DNA from: an uncultured Methanoregula sp.
GTDB lineage: Archaea > Halobacteriota > Methanomicrobia > Methanomicrobiales > Methanospirillaceae
Assembly (NCBI RefSeq): GCF_963667735.1
Contig: NZ_OY763919.1
Span: 1,303,539-1,367,538 of the forward strand
Reading direction: 5' to 3'
Length of the DNA: 64,000 bases
The notes below the pieces were generated by a model that was not told the origin of the DNA, searched no databases, and saw nothing but the letters and a program-made list of their open reading frames with translations. Shown piece by piece: positions 36,208 to 44,879 of this stretch (its first letter is position 1; each line of letters opens with the position of its first letter). A program made the position numbers and the translations under genes.

Positions 36208-36292
36208 CTCTTCACGCAACGGGGAGAACCGGTAATGACGTTTTCACTGTGCCTTAAAATCGGATGATAGTAGGATTTATTATGAGCCTGAT

Positions 36293-38716
36293 TTAAGTTG
36301 TCACGGGTCCTACCGCTGCACTTGTGGCTGTACCACTATAATACCCTGTTGCGGTTATTGTAACCTTTATGTAGTAAGTAACATCCGAACTCTTCACCGA
36401 GTATGTGGATCCGGTCCCTCCTGAGGAGATGTTTGTATATGTCCCGCCTGCCGATGTGGATCTCGACCATTGATAGGTAACCGTTGCTGCAGAGGGGGTT
36501 CGTACTGCCGTTAGGGTTTGGTATCGCCGGGGTGTGCCAGATATCGTGACATCGGTGATCGGGATTTTTATAACTGGCCCTGCCGCCGCACTTATCTGCG
36601 AGCCGGAGTAACCGCTCGTACCGGTTGCAGTAACCTTGAGGTAGTAATTAATATCACCGGAACCCGGGGTGTACGTCGAGGTAGTTGCACCGGAGATGGT
36701 GGTATAGGTACCACTGATAGATGAGGATCTCGACCATTGGTACGTTGCTGCAGCACCGGAAGGCGTTAGTGTACCCGCATTCTGTGGAGTGTTCCACTGA
36801 AGGTTTGTGCCGGAGATCGCACCGATTGCGGTGATGGGTATAGCGGTGATGGGACCTGTTGCTTCAGTAGTGTATGTGCCGGAATAACCGTTTGTTCCGG
36901 TTGCGGTAACCTTGAGGTAGTAATTAATATCCCCGGACCCCGGGGTGTACGTGGAGGAAGTGGCACCGGAGATGGTTGTATAGGTACCACTGATAGATGA
37001 GGATCTCGACCATTGGTACGTTGCTGCAGCACCGGAAGGCGTCAGTGTACCTGCATTCTGTGGAGTGTTCCACTGAAGGTTTGCGCCGGAGATCGCACCG
37101 ATTGCGGTGATGGGTATAGCGGTGATGGGACCTGTTGCTTCAGTAGTGTATGTGCCGGAATAACCGTTTGTTCCGGTTGCGGTAACTTTGAGGTAGTAAT
37201 TAATATCCCCGGACCCCGGGGTGTACGTGGAGGAAGTGGCACCGGAGATGGCGGTATATGTACCACTGATAGATGAGGATCTCGACCATTGGTACGTTGC
37301 TGCAGCACCGGAAGGCGTCAGTATACCTGCATTCTGTGGAGTGTTCCACTGAAGGTTTGCGCCGGAGATCGCACCGATTGCGGTGATAGGAATGGCAGTG
37401 ACCGGGCCTGTTGTTGCATCGCTGGTGACGGCACCGGAATAGCTGCCCGTGCCTGTTGCGGTGACTTTCAGGTAATATCCGATGTCCCCGGCAACCGGCG
37501 TGTACGTGGAGGAAGTAGCACCGGAGATGGTGGTATAGGTACCGCTGATAGATGAGGATCTCGACCATTGATATGTTGCTGCAGCACCGGAAGGCGTCAG
37601 TGTACCCGCATTCTGTGGAGTGTTCCACTGAAGGTTTGCGCCGGAGATCGCACCGATTGCGGTGATAGGAATGGCAGTGACCGTGCCTGTTGTTGCATCA
37701 CTGGTAACGGTTCCGGAATAGCTGCCTGTGCCTGTTGCGGTGACTTTCAGGTAATACCCGATATCGCCGGCAACCGGAGTATAGGTGGATGTTGTTGCAC
37801 CTGTAATGTCAGTATACGTTCCGCCGGATTCTGTGGACCTTGACCACTGATAAGAAGCAGTTGCCGTTCCAGGGGTCAGAGCCCCTGCAACCATGACCTC
37901 GCCAACCTGTGGTGTACCTGATATAGCACCAATGGCGGTGATGGGAATCGCCCCGACCGGCCCCGCCGCATCACTCGTAGCGGTACCGGAATACTGGCCG
38001 GAACCTGTAGCAGTGACCTTAAAGAAGTACCCGATATCCCCGGCAACAATGGTATACGAGGATGTTGTTGCACCGGCGATATCTGTATAGGTACCTCCGG
38101 ATGTAGTGGACCTGGACCACAGGTAGGCCGCAGTTGCTCCGGAAGGTGTGAGGACACCCGCCGAAAGGGTACTGCCTACCTGGAGTGTGCCGGTGATTGG
38201 GGCGATTGCGGTAATCGTCTTTCCAGCCGAGGTGTCATCCGTATCAATTGTATGCCATTGGCCAATGAGCTGGTGAGTCAGGTTGTCCACGAGCCGCACA
38301 CCCAGCTTCTGTGTCGGGACCAGGGAATTGGCCGCTGTTGCAACGGATCGGTCGTTTGTCAAGACATAGCCACCGGTGCTGTTGTAAATATAGAGTGACG
38401 TCCCCGGCTTGAACGTATCCACCCCCGGTGGCGGGGACAACAGGTAACTTCCCGAGGGGGTGTCAACAAAGACATCCATTGAATACAATTCCTCATTGCT
38501 TGCAAGGGATACACTGTCACCGGCTTTGTGGGAGAGCGAGATGGCATTCTTCTCAAGGGGAGTCAGCTGGCTGATATCTGCCGAGATGTACGCTGATTTC
38601 TTTTGAATGTAACTTTCACCAAAAAAGACGCCGGCAATTGCAACGCTCATGCCGATAACCATGAGCAGAATCAGGCCAATCGTGAGTGTCTGACTCATTG
38701 CATCGTCGTTTTTCAT
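36293..38716 (-). CDS. Archaeal pilin-like surface protein with tandem Ig-like repeats
   Basis: ATG 38716 begins MKNDDAMSQTLTIGLILLM, a class III type IV pilin-like signal: charged residues, a possible cleavage before a Gln/Ser/Thr start, then a hydrophobic helix (residues 9-30). A globular part follows to about residue 170 (LASNEELYSMDVFVDTPSGS). Then come about seven repeats of 80-92 residues with the pattern ATYQWSRS...GTYTxIxGATxSTYTPxxGDIxYYLKVTATGTxxYSG, an Ig-like bacterial surface fold. Four of them are nearly identical at DNA level. It is likely a pilus-associated or membrane-held adhesin. A TTG 12 bases upstream is less likely as start. Confidence 0.82.
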   Translation of the reverse strand: MKNDDAMSQTLTIGLILLMVIGMSVAIAGVFFGESYIQKKSAYISADISQLTPLEKNAISLSHKAGDSVSLASNEELYSMDVFVDTPSGSYLLSPPPGVDTFKPGTSLYIYNSTGGYVLTNDRSVATAANSLVPTQKLGVRLVDNLTHQLIGQWHTIDTDDTSAGKTITAIAPITGTLQVGSTLSAGVLTPSGATAAYLWSRSTTSGGTYTDIAGATTSSYTIVAGDIGYFFKVTATGSGQYSGTATSDAAGPVGAIPITAIGAISGTPQVGEVMVAGALTPGTATASYQWSRSTESGGTYTDITGATTSTYTPVAGDIGYYLKVTATGTGSYSGTVTSDATTGTVTAIPITAIGAISGANLQWNTPQNAGTLTPSGAAATYQWSRSSSISGTYTTISGATSSTYTPVAGDIGYYLKVTATGTGSYSGAVTSDATTGPVTAIPITAIGAISGANLQWNTPQNAGILTPSGAAATYQWSRSSSISGTYTAISGATSSTYTPGSGDINYYLKVTATGTNGYSGTYTTEATGPITAIPITAIGAISGANLQWNTPQNAGTLTPSGAAATYQWSRSSSISGTYTTISGATSSTYTPGSGDINYYLKVTATGTNGYSGTYTTEATGPITAIPITAIGAISGTNLQWNTPQNAGTLTPSGAAATYQWSRSSSISGTYTTISGATTSTYTPGSGDINYYLKVTATGTSGYSGSQISAAAGPVIKIPITDVTISGTPRRYQTLTAVRTPSAATVTYQWSRSTSAGGTYTNISSGGTGSTYSVKSSDVTYYIKVTITATGYYSGTATSAAVGPVTT
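36560..37680. repeat. Four near-identical tandem repeats of 276-279 bases inside the pilin-like gene
   Basis: The landmark GTTCCACTGAAGGTTTG begins at 36791, 37067, 37343 and 37622, so units are 276, 276 and 279 bases, all multiples of three (92 or 93 residues). Large blocks are identical between copies. Such units recombine easily, so copy number may vary between cells or strains and short-read assemblies may be wrong here. Confidence 0.85.
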
Positions 38717-38776
38717 TCTCACTCGCAATTACTTTGATGTGATATTCGATATATTATATTGCTTTGTTTTCTTGCC

Positions 38777-38956
38777 ATGAGAGAAACTCTACGAACCCCG
38801 AATGCATATTACCCTGCAGCCGGTGACGAATACTCCCGCAGGGATCTGGGTCACGAAGGAAATACGGCTCCGCACCTGATGAATGTAATGGTAGCCAGGA
38901 TCCCCCTCGGTCAAAAAATGCCAAAAGATATTCTTATTGCGATCACCAATGAGTAA
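38777..38956 (+). CDS. Small hypothetical protein, 59 residues
   Basis: ATG 38777 lies about 23 bases after the centre of the TATA-like ATATTATAT (38751-38759), which also faces the pilin-like gene, so a leaderless transcript is possible. The frame reads MRETLRTPNAYYPAAGDEYS and ends LGQKMPKDILIAITNE. Composition is protein-like but no family is recognised, and an antisense frame of 84 residues covers the same bases. The rest of 38717-39042 shows nothing else. Confidence 0.3.
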   Translation: MRETLRTPNAYYPAAGDEYSRRDLGHEGNTAPHLMNVMVARIPLGQKMPKDILIAITNE

Positions 38957-39042
38957 CCGGGTGGGTATTCCCCTTTCATTCAGGGTTTTTATCGGGAGAA
39001 AAAGCAAAGCCTGTTTTATGAATTGTTTTAATATTCGCACCA

Positions 39043-39573
39043 TTATTTCCGGTTCAGGCGCAACGAACAGACCAGAACGCTGGCAATCCCCAGCGCTGCA
39101 ACCGGCAGGAACGGAGACTCCGGTGATTCTGTGACCGGCACTTCCGGTGGCTGGAACGAGAGGGTTGCCGAGGCCTGTTCACCCGGGGCGAAATGCAGGC
39201 CGTCCACCGGGTGGCTGACCACGTGAACCGTGTAATTGCCGGGCCGGAGCGTGCCGAGGATGACTGAGGTATCCCACCGGTACAACCAGGTGCCATTGTT
39301 CATATGCACCGGTGCGGTGGTGAAAAGACCCCTGCCCGTGGGAATATTCAGGTTATCGAGCGGTGTCCCCCGCGGGTCAAGGCCGGGCCCGGTAAGGAAG
39401 AGGTATACGGCGATGGTATTGAGGCCTGAGACCGTGCCGTTGAGGGTGATTGTATCCCCGATATGCGGGTTTGTGGGAGATGCGCCCATCGTGAGGCTGA
39501 CTGCCCCCGATACCGGGATACAGACAACTCCCAGCAGGGCTAACAACAGGATTGCCGGACACACCCCTCTCAT
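39043..39573 (-). CDS. Exported membrane-anchored beta protein
   Basis: The 176-residue protein has a signal peptide (ILLLALLGVVCIPVSGAVS), a beta-rich domain (GDTITLNGTVSGLNTIAVYL, then RPGNYTVHVVSHPVDG) like those of archaeal S-layer-associated proteins, and a C-terminal hydrophobic helix (FLPVAALGIASVLVCSL) with a basic end. It is probably held outside the membrane by that helix. It follows the BrxD-like gene by 53 bases on the same strand and could be co-transcribed with it. No named domain is certain. Confidence 0.72.
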   Translation of the reverse strand: MRGVCPAILLLALLGVVCIPVSGAVSLTMGASPTNPHIGDTITLNGTVSGLNTIAVYLFLTGPGLDPRGTPLDNLNIPTGRGLFTTAPVHMNNGTWLYRWDTSVILGTLRPGNYTVHVVSHPVDGLHFAPGEQASATLSFQPPEVPVTESPESPFLPVAALGIASVLVCSLRLNRK

Positions 39574-39626
39574 ATCACAATAATGTGCATTTCAGGGGTA
39601 AAAAGGATCTTACGCAATGGTCCTTT

Positions 39627-40928
39627 TTAGAACCTGACCACCATCACGGCCTCTTCCTCCTGGGTGAGCTCACCTTTGAGGTGTTCGGCATCGAAATCAT
39701 AGGTCCCGGCGGGGTTGTAATCATCGTAGAGTTCGCATTTGTCGAGGATATCCACGAATTCCTTCAAGAAGATCCTCGGGATGATATCCACCCGTCCGCC
39801 AAAGCGCGTGGTGATCTTCTGGATCATGGCCCGGATAAACCGGTGGGAGATCCGCTCCCGGTCCGGCTCGGTGTACGCCTGGGCGTACACGTCCATGACC
39901 TTGAGGGCAACCAGTTCCAGTTTCCCGGTGTCGAATTTGGCAAGGTGGATCTGGGGCTGGCGCGGGTTCCGGAAATTCTCGTCCTGGGTCACGCTGATCC
40001 GGTCATAGAGCGGGGGGACCGATCGGATTCCCCGGGACCCGTCGTACAGGGCCGGTGTCCCTGTGAACAGGAAGTAGCAGCGCGGCATATCCCCCCGGTC
40101 CAGCGCATCGATTACCTGGACGAGCGTATGGTATCCCTTCTCGCGCTGGCTGCGCTGGAGTCCCTGGGTGGTTTCCATCTCGTCGACCGCGATGGCGAGC
40201 CCCCGGTAACCGGCGCCATGGATGATCTCAAGAAGACCCCGCAGGAATGTAAACGCGATGGATTCGTCAATATCGCCCCGGATTCCTGCTTTCTGTTTGA
40301 GATCCCGGCCGATATTGGGCTCGGCCGAGATCCACCCGAGCGCTGCCTGTGCGGTCTGGAAATCCCCGGCATTGTTGGACCGGTAATACGTGCGGAGGAC
40401 TGCCGCAAGCGAGGAGTTCATCTCGGAGATGACCGAGAGGGCCGCCTCGATCTCCCGTTCTGTTAAGGTTTCGAGCTCGGCATCGGACTGCCCGCTCGTT
40501 GTCACCGAAAGGATCTTCTCTTCAAGGGAGAAGATCCAGGTGTCGAGGATCGTCTTGAGGGCATGCTCTTCTTCCCGGGTCCGCAGGCCGGCGCAGATCT
40601 GCTGGTAGATCCCCCGGAGACGGTAGAGCGGGGTCTGGGAAGATATCACGATCTGGGATGTGACAAACCCTCTCGTCCGTGCGATTTCGAGGGCCCGGGC
40701 CACGAGGAAAGTCTTGCCGCTGCCGTACTCGCCCCGGATGAACTTCGCATCGCCCCCGCCCTCGGCAACATAATCGAGCTGTTTTGCGATAACACCCTCT
40801 TCGACATCCAGCCCGACCGCGATCCGATCGAGCCCGCCGGCCGGCACCGTCCCGCGCCGGAGGGCATTGATGATATTGATGCTCTCGACTTTGCGCCGGT
40901 CCATCCGTTCAGGTTCCGGTATATTCAT
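39627..40928 (-). CDS. BrxD-family (DUF2791) P-loop ATPase
   Basis: The 433-residue protein has the family opening NALRRGTVPAGGLDRIAVGL followed by GEYGSGKTF, with Walker A at residues 66-73. RLRGIYQQICAGLRT and LDTWIFSLEEKIL also match. Walker B is IAVDEMET (about 245-252), then CYFLFTGTP as a sensor-like strand. Full-length BrxD is an ATPase of type 2 BREX phage-defence islands and of related small defence operons with an Lhr-like helicase. Here no BREX methylase, PglZ or helicase is visible. It overlaps the TPR gene upstream by 20 bases, so both are translated together. The role, defence or otherwise, is unknown. Confidence 0.82.
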   Translation of the reverse strand: MNIPEPERMDRRKVESINIINALRRGTVPAGGLDRIAVGLDVEEGVIAKQLDYVAEGGGDAKFIRGEYGSGKTFLVARALEIARTRGFVTSQIVISSQTPLYRLRGIYQQICAGLRTREEEHALKTILDTWIFSLEEKILSVTTSGQSDAELETLTEREIEAALSVISEMNSSLAAVLRTYYRSNNAGDFQTAQAALGWISAEPNIGRDLKQKAGIRGDIDESIAFTFLRGLLEIIHGAGYRGLAIAVDEMETTQGLQRSQREKGYHTLVQVIDALDRGDMPRCYFLFTGTPALYDGSRGIRSVPPLYDRISVTQDENFRNPRQPQIHLAKFDTGKLELVALKVMDVYAQAYTEPDRERISHRFIRAMIQKITTRFGGRVDIIPRIFLKEFVDILDKCELYDDYNPAGTYDFDAEHLKGELTQEEEAVMVVRF

Positions 40929-42723
40929 AGATCTCCCCGTCTTCCCCCAGACCTTTCTTCTCGATGAGCGTAATGCCTTCCGCTGCAGCCTTCTTTATGA
41001 TCCGGTTGACCATCCCGGCCACCCTCCGGCTGCCGAGCAGGGTGCGCAGGTCCATCTCGCTGGCTTTCCGGTGGGACCGGAGGAACGAGACGATCTTCTG
41101 CTCTTCTTCGGAAAGCCCTATCTGGTCGCTCATGACCTGCGTCAGGGGCGTTTTCTGTTTGAACTCCTTTGCCTGCAGGGTATGCATGATCGGCCGGTCG
41201 GCAACCGACCTCTCCTTGCATTCCCCGATCAGCCTGAGGTAATCCTCGAGCCGGATGGTGCGGGAACGGGGCGGAATGACGTCCATCCCGCACAGGCAGA
41301 AGTACTTGCACCCTGCGTAATCCGCTTCTTCCAGAGCATTGGTTGCCATGATGAAAAAGGCAATGGATAGGATCTCCAGCCCCTCGGAATCGAGCGTTGT
41401 GCGCCGCTCTGATAGCTTCGCAATCAGCTGCTCCATGAGCCGCCGGAAGCGGTACATCCGGCAGTCGTCGTTCACAATGATCGCCGCAACACGGATGAGA
41501 TCGGATCCTTTCCTGACGTTTGCGAGGATGTACAGCATCACCTTCTCGCACTCGCGGTCCTCCCCGTGGGCGGAAAGGAACTTTGCATACGCCGGTCCTC
41601 CCAGGAGGAAATCCGCCCTGTAGGCCCGGTAATACCAGGACCGGGCTTCATTGTCGTTTTTTTGATCCTCAAAAAGACGTGCAGTCTCAAGGAGACTTGC
41701 CACACCGACATCCCGTGAAACCAGGTCAAGGAACCGCTGCGTTGCCTGGTCGGCGGGAAGGGATTTCAGGATAAACTTCCGGTACCGGCAGATGATCCGG
41801 GCCAGGACGCCAGGATCCCCCTTCGCCGCCATCTCGTCCCGGACCAGGGCTTCGTATGCAGCAAGGGCAGCAGGAATATCTTCCAGTTCTGCCAGGAGTT
41901 CGCATTCGAGCAGCCGGCCGGCTGTCCCGCGATCGCAGGAGATGAGATTTCTCGCGGTAGCAAGAGCTTCGCGGTACTGCTTGCTGTTTTTCAAGAGGAG
42001 GATATAGTCGCACACTATCCCCGGGTGGGGCTGAATTCCGGCCTCACTGGTGTAGCAGGCGTATGCCTTGAGGGCAGCATCCGGATCGTACCGGGCCTGG
42101 GCATCCAGGTACGTTCTCCGGATATCCGGATCCCCCGAATCCTGGAACAACCGGAGGCCGTATTCGAACGCATCCTCGAATTTTCCTGCCCGGACCAGGG
42201 CATCGAGGTATTCGTGCGAGAGTTCCGGGTCGTTCTGGGCTGCATGGGTGGCAAGCGCTTCTCCCGGTTCCCCTGCCTCGATGAGTGCCCGCATCAGGTT
42301 TTTTCTGTCCGTGGTGGTGGTTCCTGCATCGAGAAGACGGCGCAGTACCGGAAGAGCCCCCCGATAGTCCCGGTGGGCGATCAGATAATCCGCATAACTC
42401 CGCAGGGCATCCTGGTTGGCGGGGTCCAGGCGGACCGCGGTTGCGTATTCGGCAATGGCCCCTTCGTCCCCCCGGGCTTCAAGGACTTTTGCCAGGTAAC
42501 TGTGAACATAGGACGAAGCCGGCATCCTCCGGGCCAGATCGCGGAAGAAGAGCTCGGCATCGTCGAGTTTGCCGCAGTTATAGAGATTGGTTGCTGCAAG
42601 GATCTCGACTGCAGGATCCTTTTCAGTGGCAAGCAGTTCCGTGCAGAGAAGGAGCGACTCCTGGTACTGTCCGTCTTCGAAAAGCCGGAACGCTTTCTTC
42701 TGGTTGTCTGAACTATCCGTCAT
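40909..42723 (-). CDS. Large TPR protein with C-terminal winged-helix-like region
   Basis: ATG 42723 overlaps the stop of the glycosyltransferase (ATGA) and gives 604 residues; the longer open frame is not needed. Residues about 5-330 are tetratricopeptide or related helical repeats (AFRLFEDGQYQESLLLCTEL, AEYATAVRLDPANQDAL). Helical sequence continues to about 530. The last 65 residues (LSEEEQKIVSFLRSHRKASE through RVAGMVNRIIKKAAAEGI) look like a winged-helix domain with a strand at the end (IYEYTGT). There is no signal or membrane segment, so it is cytoplasmic. It is likely a partner of the overlapping BrxD-like ATPase; no known family was identified. Confidence 0.75.
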   Translation of the reverse strand: MTDSSDNQKKAFRLFEDGQYQESLLLCTELLATEKDPAVEILAATNLYNCGKLDDAELFFRDLARRMPASSYVHSYLAKVLEARGDEGAIAEYATAVRLDPANQDALRSYADYLIAHRDYRGALPVLRRLLDAGTTTTDRKNLMRALIEAGEPGEALATHAAQNDPELSHEYLDALVRAGKFEDAFEYGLRLFQDSGDPDIRRTYLDAQARYDPDAALKAYACYTSEAGIQPHPGIVCDYILLLKNSKQYREALATARNLISCDRGTAGRLLECELLAELEDIPAALAAYEALVRDEMAAKGDPGVLARIICRYRKFILKSLPADQATQRFLDLVSRDVGVASLLETARLFEDQKNDNEARSWYYRAYRADFLLGGPAYAKFLSAHGEDRECEKVMLYILANVRKGSDLIRVAAIIVNDDCRMYRFRRLMEQLIAKLSERRTTLDSEGLEILSIAFFIMATNALEEADYAGCKYFCLCGMDVIPPRSRTIRLEDYLRLIGECKERSVADRPIMHTLQAKEFKQKTPLTQVMSDQIGLSEEEQKIVSFLRSHRKASEMDLRTLLGSRRVAGMVNRIIKKAAAEGITLIEKKGLGEDGEIYEYTGT

Positions 42724-43427
42724 TTCCGTCCGGAACCAGAGCGGATGGCAAACAGGCCCAGGAGCATCCGGATCATGTCCGTCTTCTGGACCCGTGAGTC
42801 CCCCTGGTTCTGCCATTCGATAGGGACTTCTGCAATAGTACAGCCTGCTCCCCTGAGTCGCCATAGGAGTTCAACATCGAACTCGAATCCCCGGGATACC
42901 ATGCGGGGAAGCACATCTGCAAGCGCTTCTTTCCTGAAGACCTTGGCACCGCACTGCGTATCGTGGAACGAGAGCCCGAAGAGGAGCCGGATGAGCAGGT
43001 TGAAGACCCGGCTCTCGATACGGCGGAGGAATCCCTGCCGGACCACGAGGTTCGATCCCGGCACCCAGCGCGAACCCATGGCAGCATCAGAAGAATCGAG
43101 CATGGCAAAGAGACGGAGCATCTCGCTGATGCTGGTAGAGCCGTCGGCATCAAAGTACCCGACCCGGGGGGTTTCTGCTGCGGTGAGACCGGCAAGCACT
43201 CCCCCGCCTTTTCCCAGCCGGTGATCGAACCGGAGGCAGCGGATGGAAAGGTCCGTGCGCCGGGCCGCGATGTTCTCGACAACATCGGCAGTGCGGTCCG
43301 TCCCGTCACAGACCACAATGAGTTCCCCGTCAAAGCCGGCTATGGCATCGAAGAGCCGGGTGATCCTCTTCTCTTCGTTGTAAGCGGGTATGACGAGGCT
43401 TAACTGTCTCCCGGGTAAAGCGGTCAT
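42720..43427 (-). CDS. Family 2 glycosyltransferase, dolichyl-phosphate glycosyltransferase type
   Basis: ATG 43427 starts MTALPGRQLSLVIPAYNEEK; the frame before it is not conserved-looking. The 235-residue GT-A domain shows VIPAYNEEKRI, the acidic pair in ELIVVCDGTDRT, the DxD motif YFDADGS and the acceptor region HDTQCGAKVFRKEAL, followed by GFEFDVELLWRL. These fit dolichyl-phosphate glucose or mannose synthases, which charge the lipid carrier for protein glycosylation. It has no membrane helix. Its stop overlaps the ATG of the TPR gene, joining it to the BrxD-like operon, a surprising partner. Confidence 0.88.
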   Translation of the reverse strand: MTALPGRQLSLVIPAYNEEKRITRLFDAIAGFDGELIVVCDGTDRTADVVENIAARRTDLSIRCLRFDHRLGKGGGVLAGLTAAETPRVGYFDADGSTSISEMLRLFAMLDSSDAAMGSRWVPGSNLVVRQGFLRRIESRVFNLLIRLLFGLSFHDTQCGAKVFRKEALADVLPRMVSRGFEFDVELLWRLRGAGCTIAEVPIEWQNQGDSRVQKTDMIRMLLGLFAIRSGSGRK

Positions 43428-43573
43428 GGCGGAATTGCGTCTCTTTCGGATCCCTTGTGAGTGCCGGCCAGGAATGGGGCAGACCCTGTCCGGCGCCGGA
43501 GATCGATCCGGCATAGCCCCGGACAGGGACAGCACTGTTTCCTGTATATTTTCGCCCGGGTCACACAATAACG

Positions 43574-43804
43574 TTACTGGTGCTCTCCCAGATGCCTTGC
43601 AAGAGCACTTCCCGGGCGGTATCTCTCTGCCATGGCAAGCGCCGTCTTCCGGAGCTCGTGGTGATCGGCAAGGCAGCTTGCGGGGGGAGCGGATTTCCGG
43701 AGAATGGATGAGGTGTTCTCAGTGATCTGGATGAGCTCGGTTGCGATGACGGCATTGAGCCAGACAAGGTCAGCGAGCATTGCTTTGGTTTCCTGGTCCT
43801 GCAT
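43574..43804 (-). CDS. Small helical protein, 76 residues
   Basis: ATG 43804 lies about 25 bases after a TATA-like CATTATATTCC on the minus strand (about 43826-43836), as expected for a leaderless message. The product is almost entirely predicted helix (MLADLVWLNAVIATELIQIT, then a second helix from HHELRKTALAMAERY) with few loops. It resembles small archaeal helical proteins of unknown function but I cannot name the family. It lies 146 bases upstream of the glycosyltransferase on the same strand and could head that operon. Confidence 0.55.
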   Translation of the reverse strand: MQDQETKAMLADLVWLNAVIATELIQITENTSSILRKSAPPASCLADHHELRKTALAMAERYRPGSALARHLGEHQ

Positions 43805-43914
43805 AAGGATAGGTCGCGTGTGCTGGAATATAATGTCTGGGGAACAGGATCGAAAAGGTAAATGCGCAAGGGAGCAGGAGAAGGGTTAATCTGCGATCCT
43901 TCCGACATACTGGC

Positions 43915-44400
43915 ATGAAACAGATCCTTCTTGTTGTTGTGGTTCTGGTGGCGTGCATCGTTGCCTGCGGCTGTACCTCAAGTCCCGTACAGGTGCCCAC
44001 GTCCGCTCCCACGGTTCCCCCCACACCGACCCCGCTTCCGGTGTCATCCCCGGCGATGGCGTATCCTGCAACCCCCGGGCCGGTACAGACCGTTCCGGAT
44101 TATGAATCGGTGAGCGTGAGCGTGAAGCGGAATGTGGTATCAACGGATCCGACCATAACGGTCACCTATGATGGAGGAAAGGGCCTTGGCATGACCACGC
44201 AGATGGATGTCACCGTTATCCGGTCCGATGGCGTTGTGGAGAAGGATTCACGGAAGAACCCGGTGATGGGCACCAGCATCACGCTGATGGGCACTACGGG
44301 GAATGATCGCGTGATAGTCTCCGTCACCATGACCTCGGGGGACCAGTACACTATCATTGACAGGTACTACCCGTTCCCGGGCAGCATGGTGCCCTCATAA
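43915..44400 (+). CDS. Small lipoprotein of unknown function
   Basis: The start MKQILLVVVVLVACIVACGC carries a lipobox with acceptor Cys at residue 20. A Pro/Thr/Val-rich tether follows to about residue 60, then a beta-rich domain of about 100 residues (VSVSVKRNVVSTDPTITVTY, then MDVTVIRSDG and ITLMGTTGNDRVIV). It is probably bound to the outer membrane face. The domain is not one I can name; similar folds occur in many methanogen lipoproteins. Confidence 0.78.
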   Translation: MKQILLVVVVLVACIVACGCTSSPVQVPTSAPTVPPTPTPLPVSSPAMAYPATPGPVQTVPDYESVSVSVKRNVVSTDPTITVTYDGGKGLGMTTQMDVTVIRSDGVVEKDSRKNPVMGTSITLMGTTGNDRVIVSVTMTSGDQYTIIDRYYPFPGSMVPS

Positions 44401-44441
44401 AACAACAATCTTAATCCCCTCACCCCTTTAAAATTCACCGG

Positions 44442-44864
44442 ATGATTATGAGTTATCTGGACAATATCAGCAAGAACGGTCAGCGTGCCAATCCCTTTTT
44501 TTGTCTCATGGGAATTGAGATTGTTGAGGCCGGGCCGGGAAGGGCGGTCCTGAAGATGCAGGTCCGGCCGGACATGCATAACGGTGTCGGCTGGCTCCAG
44601 GGTGGGGTTCTTGTTGCCATTGCCGATGAGGCCATGGCTCTTGCCCTCTACCCGCTCCTCTCCCCGGAGGAAGGCATTGCCACGATCTCGGAGTCCACGA
44701 GTTTTGTCAAGGGAACGCGGGACGGTGTCATCTTTGCTGAGGGCCGGGTTGTCAAGAAAGGCCGCCGGGTGGCTTTTATGGAAGGGGAGGTCTGGATGGA
44801 GGAGGGCGAACGCATCCTCCTCTCCCGGACAACCGCAGCCTTCGCGGTCACTTCCCGGTCTTAA
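44442..44864 (+). CDS. PaaI-type hotdog thioesterase
   Basis: The 140-residue protein has the hotdog-fold pattern of PaaI thioesterases: an early MGIEIVEAGPGRAVLKM, the active-site helix region MHNGVGWLQGGVLVAIADEA (the N, G and G of the HNxxGxxHGG-like motif with Trp-Leu replacing part of it) and SESTSFVKGTRDG. These enzymes hydrolyse acyl-CoA thioesters. ATG 44448 is an alternative start. The substrate is unknown in methanogens. Confidence 0.85.
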   Translation: MIMSYLDNISKNGQRANPFFCLMGIEIVEAGPGRAVLKMQVRPDMHNGVGWLQGGVLVAIADEAMALALYPLLSPEEGIATISESTSFVKGTRDGVIFAEGRVVKKGRRVAFMEGEVWMEEGERILLSRTTAAFAVTSRS

Positions 44865-44879
44865 AAAAATAAAAAAAAA
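44863..44879 (-). terminator. A/T tract between convergent genes
   Basis: An almost pure A tract on the plus strand reads as T on the minus strand just after the stop of the TPR gene, a typical archaeal termination signal. The same bases hold the end of the thioesterase gene. Confidence 0.55.

Noticed and set aside
34093..36219. 708-codon open frame on the minus strand
   Set aside because: It mirrors the antiporter gene; its product is Asp/Glu/Gly-rich without motifs. Long antisense frames are expected opposite GC-rich genes.
36560..37680. Regular repeats considered as a CRISPR array
   Set aside because: Units of 276-279 bases are in frame, without short repeats alternating with unique spacers; they encode Ig-like domains.
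38789..39043. Minus-strand frame of 84 codons joined at TAATG to the exported protein gene
   Set aside because: The junction looks coupled, but the product has no recognisable pattern and competes with a better plus-strand frame.
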